Program-made: the position numbers and the translations under genes | Shown: positions 10,244 through 16,874 of the stretch, in pieces | Layout: each line of letters begins with the position of its first letter | Position numbering within the stretch: the first letter of the stretch is position 1 | DNA from: Candidatus Mailhella merdavium | Lineage (GTDB): Bacteria > Desulfobacterota > Desulfovibrionia > Desulfovibrionales > Desulfovibrionaceae | Assembly: GCA_019119045.1 (NCBI GenBank) | Contig: DWXS01000031.1 | Location: forward strand, 1 to 64,000 | Length of the DNA: 64,000 nt | Direction: 5' to 3' | The notes under the pieces: model-generated | The model's input: the letters and a program-made list of their open reading frames with translations, nothing else | Database searches by the model: none | What the model was told of the DNA's origin: nothing

Positions 10244-12172
10244 TCATCCCAACGTAGCAGAGATGCCATCACTGCACTTTCGACTTTTCCAGAACAGCAG
10301 AAGCGCCGAATTGAGAATGACAAGCACCGATCCCGCGTTGTGTACCAGAGCTCCGGCCACAGGGCCGAGTTCTCCGCGAACGGCGAGCAGGACGGCCGCA
10401 AAGTTCAGAATCATGGAAAAGGAGAGATTCAGACGGATAACGTTCATCATATGCCGGGAAAGACGCAGCAGAAAGGGCAAATGACGTATCTCATCGTTGA
10501 CGAGAACGATATCCGCGGCGTCCATGGCAATACCGCTCCCCACGCCGCCCATGGCGATTCCGACCGTGGCGCATTTCAGCGCGGGGGCGTCGTTGATCCC
10601 GTCGCCCACCATGCAGACGGGTTCCCCCTTGCGCTGAAAGCCCTCTATGAGCGACAGCTTGTCTTCCGGTGTCGTCGAGGCATGAATTTCCTCAATGCCG
10701 CACTCCCTGCCCATATGCCGTGCGGCGCGCGCGTTGTCGCCCGTCATGAGAACGGGCGTGACGCCCGCCATACGCATTTCCGCAACGCTCTGCCGGGCAT
10801 CCGGACGCAGCGCGTCGGAAAGGGCAAGGAAGCCGCATTCTCTGCCGTCCAGCGCAAGGCGGATAATAGTACAACCCTCTTCCTCGAAATGCCGCACAGC
10901 ATCGCGGCACGATTCGTCCCCAAGCGGAACAACGCCTTCGGATTCAAGCAGCGCGGCATTGCCCGCAAGCACGGCATGTCCGTCCACCCTTGCGATCACC
11001 CCTCTGCCCGGTATCATGCGAAAGCTCTCCGGATCGCTCAACGGCCTTTCATCAGCGACACAGAGCAGCGAAGGCGCACAGCGCAGCACCGCCCTGCCGA
11101 GCGGATGCTCGGAACGCGATTCCGCAGAGGCCGCCAGCCGATAAAGTTCCGTATCGGAAAGTCCGACGGCAAAGCTGCGGGCCGCAACCACTTCCGGCAG
11201 ACCCCGGGTCAGCGTCCCGGTTTTGTCGAAGGCCACCCGGCGAACCGTGGCAAGGCGTTCCAGCGCGTCGCCCTCCCGCACCAGAAAGCCGCGCCGGGCC
11301 GCATTTCCTATCGCGGCCATTATGGCGGTCGGCGTCGCCAGAACCAGCGCGCAGGGGCAAAACACGACGAGAACCGTCACTGCCCGGATGATTTCTCCCG
11401 TCACCAGCCAGGTCACAAGCGCGCAGGTCAGGGCTGCGACGACAATCCACGTTGCCCAGCGATCCGCAAGGCGTACAATGCGGGCCTTGCCCGCATCCGC
11501 AGACTGAACCAGACGGATCATGCGCCGGATCGCGCTTTCCGCCCCAACTCCCGTGGCCAGCATGTCAAAGGTGCCGAACATGTTGGTCGTGCCGCTGGTC
11601 ACGCTGTCCCCCGGCATCTTGTCCACCGGTATGGATTCTCCCGTCATGACTGACTGATCAACGGAACTTTCGCCGGAAACAATCACCCCGTCGGCAGGTA
11701 TGGTCTCGCCGGGAAGCACACGCAGCAGGTCGCCCTCGCGCAGTTCGTCCGCCGCTACGGACACTTCCTCCCCGTTCCGGAGAACGCGGCCGCTTGTCGG
11801 CGTCAGGCGGACGAGTTTCTCTATGCCCGCCCTTGCCCTGCCCACCGCAAGTTCTTCCAGCAGCGAGCCGATCTGCATGATGAAGGCCACTTCTCCGGCA
11901 GCAAAAATTTCCCCGATCAGAATCGCAGCAACAAGCGCGAGAGAAACCAGCACGTCCGCCTTGATGTCGAAGCGTGTAACAAGCCCTTCCGCAGCATCTT
12001 TCAGAATGGGGACCCCGCAGAGTACGACGGCAATCCAGGCCGGATCGAGCGCAAGCCCACCCACGACGGGCGCCAGCCCCAAAAAGCTGAACAGCAGCCC
12101 GCTGCCCCCGAGAACAAGCAAAAGCACATCCCGCCACGGGACATCCTCCGGCAGTCTGGACAGAAAGGACAT
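10244..12172 (-). CDS. P1B-type heavy-metal exporting ATPase
   Basis: Integral membrane pump of 642 residues. Motifs: translocation-site CPC in VVFCPCALVLATPTAI, phosphorylation DKTGTLTRG, the HP dipeptide of SEHPLGRAVL, and the hinge GDGINDAPAL. No N-terminal CxxC metal-binding domain is present. The last helices read NLSFSMILNFAAVLL and LVHNAGSVLVILNSALLL, so the TM8 motif is HNAGS rather than the MxxSS of Cu pumps or the ADxG of Zn pumps; metal specificity cannot be assigned. ATG at 12172 has GGAGGG six bases upstream; an in-frame ATG 63 bp earlier would put the operator palindrome inside the gene. Transcribed with the upstream CsoR-type repressor. Confidence 0.9.
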   Translation of the reverse strand: MSFLSRLPEDVPWRDVLLLVLGGSGLLFSFLGLAPVVGGLALDPAWIAVVLCGVPILKDAAEGLVTRFDIKADVLVSLALVAAILIGEIFAAGEVAFIMQIGSLLEELAVGRARAGIEKLVRLTPTSGRVLRNGEEVSVAADELREGDLLRVLPGETIPADGVIVSGESSVDQSVMTGESIPVDKMPGDSVTSGTTNMFGTFDMLATGVGAESAIRRMIRLVQSADAGKARIVRLADRWATWIVVAALTCALVTWLVTGEIIRAVTVLVVFCPCALVLATPTAIMAAIGNAARRGFLVREGDALERLATVRRVAFDKTGTLTRGLPEVVAARSFAVGLSDTELYRLAASAESRSEHPLGRAVLRCAPSLLCVADERPLSDPESFRMIPGRGVIARVDGHAVLAGNAALLESEGVVPLGDESCRDAVRHFEEEGCTIIRLALDGRECGFLALSDALRPDARQSVAEMRMAGVTPVLMTGDNARAARHMGRECGIEEIHASTTPEDKLSLIEGFQRKGEPVCMVGDGINDAPALKCATVGIAMGGVGSGIAMDAADIVLVNDEIRHLPFLLRLSRHMMNVIRLNLSFSMILNFAAVLLAVRGELGPVAGALVHNAGSVLVILNSALLLFWKSRKCSDGISATLG

Positions 12173-12187
12173 ACGACACCCTCCGTT

Positions 12188-12217
12188 GAGTATACCTATA
12201 GGGGTATAGGTATACTC
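12188..12217 (-). promoter_or_regulatory. Perfect 13-bp inverted repeat, probable CsoR operator
   Basis: GAGTATACCTATA is followed by GGGG and then by its exact reverse complement TATAGGTATACTC. It lies between the end of the CsoR-family gene and the metal ATPase start, just ahead of the ATPase ribosome-binding site. CsoR/RcnR-family operators are G-tract-centred inverted repeats, so this is the expected binding site. It would let the pump be controlled separately from its repressor. Confidence 0.85.
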
Positions 12218-12251
12218 CATCGTCCTGTCCGTCAAGCCGAGAGCCGGAACA

Positions 12252-12527
12252 TCAGCTCATGCGGGAAAACTGTTCAATGGCCTTTGCAAAGTTTCTGATG
12301 GTGCTGTCCGCGTCGCCGTGTTCGATACCGTCGCGCACACAGTGGTTGAGGTGACCTTCCAGCACAATCTGACCGACCTTGTGCAGAGCATTTTTAGCGG
12401 CATTAATCTGGATCAGCATGTCCTCACAGGGGACATCCCTGTCCACCATGGCATCAATGGCATTGATCTGCCCTGCGATCTTCCTGAGCCTGCGATGCAG
12501 GTTGTCGGCATCCATGCACTGTTTCAT
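12252..12527 (-). CDS. CsoR/RcnR/FrmR-family metal-sensing repressor
   Basis: All-helical DUF156 repressor of 91 residues; binds operator DNA when apo and is released by its ligand. The start at 12527 (MKQCMDADNLHRRLRKIAGQ) has AGGAGGG seven bases upstream. The ligand residues follow the Cu(I) CsoR pattern: Cys in DVPCEDML, His exactly 25 residues later in LEGHLNHC, and Cys four after that. This Cys-His-Cys set distinguishes it from RcnR (Ni/Co) and FrmR (formaldehyde). It precedes the P1B ATPase in the same direction with the palindromic operator between them. Confidence 0.9.
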   Translation of the reverse strand: MKQCMDADNLHRRLRKIAGQINAIDAMVDRDVPCEDMLIQINAAKNALHKVGQIVLEGHLNHCVRDGIEHGDADSTIRNFAKAIEQFSRMS

Positions 12528-12729
12528 GAGCGGCCCTCCTGCCAAAAGCCTTGGCACAGGGCGAAGGCAATGTCAAAGCCGGGCGCAGCGTTCCCCGACC
12601 TCCGTTCCACCGTCACGCAGCGCGGGCCTCGCCTTCCGGGTGTCACCCTCTTTTCCGCATCACGGCCCCGGCTCCCCCAGCGCAGGGAAGAGCCCGATCC
12701 GGCAGAACGGGGCATTGCCGCGGCCGGAC

Positions 12730-13143
12730 TCACAGCAGCAGAACGAGCGATCCGGCCGTGATCAGCGCGCCTCCCAGCAGTGTTTTCAAGCTTGCGCTTT
12801 CACCAAGAAGTATAATGGAAAGCAGTATGGTGAGCAGCACGCTCAACTTGTCCACAGGCGCAACCTTCGACACGTCGCCCAGTTGCAGAGCCTTGAAGTA
12901 AAACAGCCAGGAAAGCCCCGTGGCTATGGCGGAGAACAGCAGAAAAAGCAGGGTACGCGGCGCGATTTCACGAATTTCCCGCGTGGCGCCGGAGGCCAGA
13001 GCTATGCCCCAGACCAGAACAAGAATAAAGCTCACCCGGATTGCCGTGGCCAGATCGGAATTGATATCCCGCACTCCGAGCTTGGAAAACAGTGCGGTCA
13101 GAGATGCACAGAGAGCGGAAAGCAGCGCGTAATATTTCCACAT
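12730..13143 (-). CDS. EamA/DMT-family half-size transporter
   Basis: 137 residues with four predicted membrane helices, the size of a single EamA repeat (full transporters have two). MWKYYALLSALCASLTALFSKLG at the N-terminus and GESASLKTLLGGALITAGSLVLLL at the C-terminus are typical DMT features. It would have to dimerise. ATG has AGGAGA about eight bases upstream. It lies upstream of the CsoR gene in the same direction, separated by about 200 bp, so co-transcription is possible but not shown. Substrate unknown. Confidence 0.85.
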   Translation of the reverse strand: MWKYYALLSALCASLTALFSKLGVRDINSDLATAIRVSFILVLVWGIALASGATREIREIAPRTLLFLLFSAIATGLSWLFYFKALQLGDVSKVAPVDKLSVLLTILLSIILLGESASLKTLLGGALITAGSLVLLL

Positions 13144-13354
13144 GATACCTTTCTCCTGTCAGCTATGTTGAATGCGGCTCCATCAGGTGACACCGATGCT
13201 CCCTTCGGTCGTGCGGCATGTCCGTACCGGCCGTTCCCGCTCTACTCCCCAAGCTCGAAATACGTCAACAGGAAGACTCTATCCACGCAAATCCGCTTCC
13301 GCCAGGGCTTTCCGAACTTCTGATCGGAATCAAAAAAATAACGATCTCAATCTG

Positions 13355-13382
13355 TTGACATTTTCAAGAAACATATTAGATT
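13355..13382 (+). promoter_or_regulatory. Sigma-70-like promoter
   Basis: TTGACA, 16 bp, TAGATT in an AT-rich patch about 95 bp upstream of the small gene at 13476. Spacing and the perfect -35 hexamer support it; the -10 matches TATAAT at four of six positions. Confidence 0.5.
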
Positions 13383-13475
13383 TTTTCTCCAGTTGCTGAG
13401 GTTTTATTTTTTTTAAGATTTTTTGGAGAATGTCCCCTGAGTGTCTGAGAGGGCACCTTTTTTCTGGAGTTTGTC

Positions 13476-13871
13476 ATGCAGATTTCCTCATCGAGTTCTG
13501 TTCAGAGCCACCTGAGTCCGGTTCAGGTCAAACGTTCCCAGGACACTGCGAAGTCTTTTGATCAGGTACTCTCGGATCAGGTCACGCTCTCCGAGGATGC
13601 GTCGAAAAACAGCCAGAATTCCGGAACCCCCTCTTCTGTTCTTTCCTCCGCTGAAAAAGATTTCTTCAACAATCTTTATGGAGAACGTATCGTCGGATCC
13701 GGCAAGGCGGAAGAAGCCTACATCGGAGCCAGTGCGGCCACCATCCTCAATCAGGATGAAAAGAGCTTTTTCCAGAAGACCTTTGCGCCCATCAATGCCG
13801 CCACCTATGCGAAGAATGCCTCCTATGTGAATAATTCCGCCATGGGTGCAGGTCTGAACAGACAGGCCTGA
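13476..13871 (+). CDS. Small Ser-rich protein of unknown function
   Basis: 131 residues, no signal peptide and no membrane segment. The N-terminal 55 residues are rich in Ser, Gln and Asp and look disordered. The C-terminal half contains two similar short motifs, SSAEKDFFNNLYGERIVG and NQDEKSFFQKTFAPINA (pattern xEKxFFxxxx), suggesting an internal duplication. GGAG lies seven bases before the ATG, the gene has its own promoter-like sequence, and it is followed by a very strong terminator, so it is probably a real, separately expressed gene. I do not recognise the family. Confidence 0.75.
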   Translation: MQISSSSSVQSHLSPVQVKRSQDTAKSFDQVLSDQVTLSEDASKNSQNSGTPSSVLSSAEKDFFNNLYGERIVGSGKAEEAYIGASAATILNQDEKSFFQKTFAPINAATYAKNASYVNNSAMGAGLNRQA

Positions 13872-13917
13872 TTTTCGATTTTCCGAATTCGCTCAAATAG
13901 TTTTGAAATATTTTCCC

Positions 13918-13956
13918 AAAAAAGAGGGAGTCCGCTTCGGGCGGACTCCCTCTTTT
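13918..13956. terminator. Strong bidirectional terminator with TTCG tetraloop
   Basis: GAGGGAGTCCGC, TTCG loop, then GCGGACTCCCTC, flanked by an A-run on the left and a T-run on the right. It serves the small + strand gene and, on the other strand, the convergent metC. Confidence 0.93.
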
Positions 13957-13976
13957 TGTTTCCTTTCCGACAGGGT

Positions 13977-15137
13977 TCAGGCTTTTCCGAGACGTTCAAA
14001 GCCTTCTTCAAGATCGCTGATGAGATCCTCCGTGTCTTCCAGACCGATGGAATAGCGCAGAAGCGTTCCTCTGCCCTGCCAGGGGCGCACGCTGCGCTCC
14101 GGTCTGTTGACCGTCACCAGGCTTTCAAATCCGCCCCAGCTCGCGCCGATGGCAAAATAGCGGTAATGATCCACCATATCCGCCACAGCCTGAGCCGATT
14201 CGCTTTTCAGCTCCACGCCGAACAGTGCGCCGGCACCGGTAAAATCACGCTGCCAGAGCGCGTGCCCGGGATCGCTTGCAAGCGGCGGATAAAGTACGCG
14301 AGAAACCTCGGGGCGTTTTTCCAGCCAGGAGGCAATGGTCAGCGCGCTTTCCTGCTGTGCCCGCATACGGACGGCAAGACTGCGCAGGCCGCGCAGGGCA
14401 AGATAGCAGTCGTCGGGCGACGTTGTTTCCCCCAGCGCAATCATGCACTCCTTGAGGCGGACATACAGCTCCCGTGTGCGGGCTGTGATGACGCCCAGCA
14501 CAAGATCGGAGTGCCCGCCGATATACTTCGTCGCGGCCTGAACGGAAATATCCACCCCCTTTTCCAGAGCCCGGAAAAAGAGCGGAGAAGCCCAGGTATT
14601 ATCCATGACGGTGAGGCAGCCGTAACGGCGCGCCGCCTCGGCCACAGCCGGAATATCCTCCATCTCGAAGGTCAGGGAACCCGGAGCCTCGGTAAACACA
14701 AGCCGGGTTTCCGGTCTGAACAGCTTTTCGATATCCGCCCCGATTCCCGGAGCATAATAGGTTGTTTCCACCCCGAAACGCTTCAGCACGGTTTCACAGA
14801 AGCGGCGCGTCGGGCCGTACACGGAATCCGTGACCAGCATATGATCCCCGGCCGAAACAAAGGGAAGTATGGCCATGGTGCAGGCAGAAAGCCCGGAAGA
14901 GGTGATCACGGAACCCGCGCCATGTTCCAGCCGCGTCATGGCCTCCGCCAGCGCGTAATAGGTTGTGGTTCCCATGGCGCCGTAACACATCTCATCCAGC
15001 CCCTTATCCTGACGCCCTTCATATTCGGCAAGGCTCGGGGCAATGACGGTGGACGCGCGATACACGGGCATGTTGACCGTGCCGCATGTTTTGGCCGGAT
15101 TTCTTCCCGCATGGGAAAGCAGCGTTCTGCCCTTCAT
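13977..15137 (-). CDS. metC: Cystathionine beta-lyase
   Basis: PLP enzyme that cleaves cystathionine to homocysteine, pyruvate and ammonia in methionine synthesis; it may also desulfhydrate cysteine. The sequence follows the MetC branch of the Cys/Met-metabolism family: LLSHAGRNPAKTCGTVNMPVYRAST, MCYGAMGTTT, the VMDNTWASPLFFRALEKGVDISVQ block, and the PLP lysine in AATKYIGGHSDLVLG. The ATG at 15137 has AAGGA upstream and gives 386 residues; a GTG 24 bp earlier is possible. It is a single gene converging on the small protein gene. Confidence 0.93.
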   Translation of the reverse strand: MKGRTLLSHAGRNPAKTCGTVNMPVYRASTVIAPSLAEYEGRQDKGLDEMCYGAMGTTTYYALAEAMTRLEHGAGSVITSSGLSACTMAILPFVSAGDHMLVTDSVYGPTRRFCETVLKRFGVETTYYAPGIGADIEKLFRPETRLVFTEAPGSLTFEMEDIPAVAEAARRYGCLTVMDNTWASPLFFRALEKGVDISVQAATKYIGGHSDLVLGVITARTRELYVRLKECMIALGETTSPDDCYLALRGLRSLAVRMRAQQESALTIASWLEKRPEVSRVLYPPLASDPGHALWQRDFTGAGALFGVELKSESAQAVADMVDHYRYFAIGASWGGFESLVTVNRPERSVRPWQGRGTLLRYSIGLEDTEDLISDLEEGFERLGKA

Positions 15138-15293
15138 TATTTTTCCTTTATACTTTCGCACGGTTCACGAAAAATACGCCCCGAACATTCAGCTCATGAA
15201 CATTCAGGGCATACGCCTTCCCGCGCGGCCCGCGATGCGGCGCCGACGGGAAGGGCACATACCGATCCGATCAGGTACGGCAAAAGAACAGGC

Positions 15294-15734
15294 CTACTTT
15301 TCAGGCGGAAGGATCATCGGGGTGGACGGTACGGCGGGTGCGGACGGATCGGACGGAGGCATGATCAACGGAGCGGAACTTCCCGGAGTTGCGGGGGCAT
15401 CCGCCCTGGGGGCAGCGGGCGGCATGGCATCTCGGGCGGGCATGGTCATGCTCTTTGAAGACATGGGCACGTCCATGCCGTGATTGGCCATGAAGCCCAT
15501 CCATTCTTCCTGTTCCAGAAAACCGTTGCCGCTGGTATCCATCATATCGAAACCCGTACGCGAAATATTGGGGCTGACAGCATGGAACTCCTCCCAGCTC
15601 ACCTGACCGTCACCGTTACCGTCCAGAGCATGGAAGCGATCTTCCGCAGGATCGGCAGCGGACGCGGCGGAAACGGAGGAAAAAAGGCTTGCGGCACAAG
15701 CCAGAGCCGCAAGCGCGCGAAAACTTATGGACAT
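15294..15734 (-). CDS. Exported EF-hand calcium-binding protein
   Basis: 146 residues: Sec signal peptide (about 1-27, ending ASAAD), then two EF-hand loops, DGNGDGQVSWEEF and DTSGNGFLEQEEW, each with Asp/Asn at loop positions 1, 3 and 5 and Glu at 12. The last 60 residues are a Pro/Ala/Ser-rich low-complexity tail. Expected in the periplasm or at the cell surface as a Ca2+ buffer or sensor. Role unknown; neighbours give no clue. Confidence 0.88.
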   Translation of the reverse strand: MSISFRALAALACAASLFSSVSAASAADPAEDRFHALDGNGDGQVSWEEFHAVSPNISRTGFDMMDTSGNGFLEQEEWMGFMANHGMDVPMSSKSMTMPARDAMPPAAPRADAPATPGSSAPLIMPPSDPSAPAVPSTPMILPPEK

Positions 15735-16182
15735 GGAATATCTCCTTATCGTTGTGAACTTCCTTCCCCCGGCGACAGCGCGGGGAAGGCATACATAATG
15801 ACCCGCCGCGCGGGCTTATGCAAGTCTCGCCCCCAGTACCTCCGCCCCTCTCGGAACGGGCTTTCCTTTCCAAAGAGCGTCGGAACAGTCTTGCGAGCCG
15901 GACCGGCCAAAATTTCTTCCTGCGCGGCGACCTTCAACGCGAAATGTTTTCGCCGCCTGAGGATACAGACAGGACGGACAGGCCCCTCCGATCCCCCCTG
16001 CCATCCGCCCCCCCCTGCACAGCAGAGTCGACATCCCGTAAAAAGTTTGTAAACAGGGCCGCCGCAGGCTAAAAAAGGTTCAGAGCGGCCGAAGTACGAA
16101 ATCCGTTCCTGCCGCAGAGGGAACAAGTCGCGGACAAAGGCGTATGCTCTGCTCCATACGAGCGGAGGCAACTCTCAAAAAA
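15735..16182. other. Intergenic region, no gene seen
   Basis: About 450 bp between the EF-hand gene and gdx, both leftward. GC-rich and carrying only short overlapping open frames without recognisable protein features. Confidence 0.4.
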
Positions 16183-16500
16183 TCAGGAAGAGCCAAGTTT
16201 CAGCCCCAGAATACCCGCGACAATCAATCCGAGGCAGAGCAGACGCGAAAGAGAAGCAGGCTCGCCCAAGACCAGAATTCCGAATATGACAGTTCCCACC
16301 GTGCCTATCCCCGTCCACACGGCATATGCGGTTCCCAGCGGCAGATGCCTGACTGCAAGCCCAAGCAGGACGACGCTGAACAGCATGGAAAGAGCTGTGC
16401 CGAGGCTGGGCCACAGGCGGGTGAAACCGTTCGTATATTTCAGCCCCACGGCCCACCCGACCTCACATAAACCGGCCAGCAGCAGAAGAAGCCAGTTCAT
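16183..16500 (-). CDS. gdx: SMR-family guanidinium exporter (Gdx/SugE type)
   Basis: Four-helix small multidrug resistance protein of 105 residues that works as an antiparallel dimer and swaps guanidinium for protons. [26 protein letters not shown] matches the Gdx/SugE subgroup, with the essential Glu in the AGLCEVGWA motif, and [18 protein letters not shown] and [10 protein letters not shown] follow. Start chosen at 16500 because GGGAGGG lies just upstream. I looked for a guanidine riboswitch in the 200 bp upstream and could not identify one, although a short hairpin ACGGAG/CTCCGT followed by TTTT is present near 16567-16585. Confidence 0.92.
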   Translation of the reverse strand: MNWLLLLLAGLCEVGWAVGLKYTNGFTRLWPSLGTALSMLFSVVLLGLAVRHLPLGTAYAVWTGIGTVGTVIFGILVLGEPASLSRLLCLGLIVAGILGLKLGSS

Positions 16501-16701
16501 TGCACCCTCCCGACACAAATACCATGACGGTCGTGAAAAAGCCGGAACCGAAGACCGCGGCCCAAAACGGAGGGACTCCGTCTCTGCGCGGGAGCATTGC
16601 CCGACACTGTCCCGTCACGCGATTCTGTACTGCTATCGGAAGATGTCGCAGCCGTCAATCCGCATGCTTCCGCTTTGTTTCATTCTTCCTTTATCTGCAT
16701 A

Positions 16702-16717
16702 TGGCATGATTCATGCA
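16702..16717 (+). promoter_or_regulatory. Sigma-54 (RpoN) promoter for the flagellar operon
   Basis: TGGCATGATTCATGCA matches the -24/-12 consensus TGGCACR-N4-TTGCW, with GG and GC at exactly the required spacing and two mismatches. It lies 158 bp upstream of flhA, and rpoN is itself present at 51.7 kb. The leader also contains a perfect hairpin CCGTCGGA/TCCGACGG near 16824-16841. Confidence 0.65.
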
Positions 16718-16874
16718 TAACAGCCTGCGGCATCCGGCGCGCGACCTCATCCGAACAGGTCGAAAAACCGCGCGTTCCCCATGGATGAAGGATCCGGGGG
16801 CGAACGGAGAACGTGTCACCCCCGTCGGAGTTCCGACGGCGGGAATGCCTTGAGCCAGATAAGGAGTCAGGAAG

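Noticed and set aside
9984..10484. 166-codon + strand frame at the edge of the AT-rich island
   Set aside because: Its second half is antisense to the metal ATPase gene; the first half has no domain or ribosome-binding site.
12173..12235. Upstream ATG giving the metal ATPase 21 extra residues
   Set aside because: It would place the operator palindrome inside the coding region; the ATG at 12172 has GGAGGG directly upstream.
16501..16700. Possible guanidine riboswitch upstream of gdx
   Set aside because: I could not match the conserved elements of any guanidine riboswitch class; only a short hairpin with TTTT is present. A covariance-model scan would decide.
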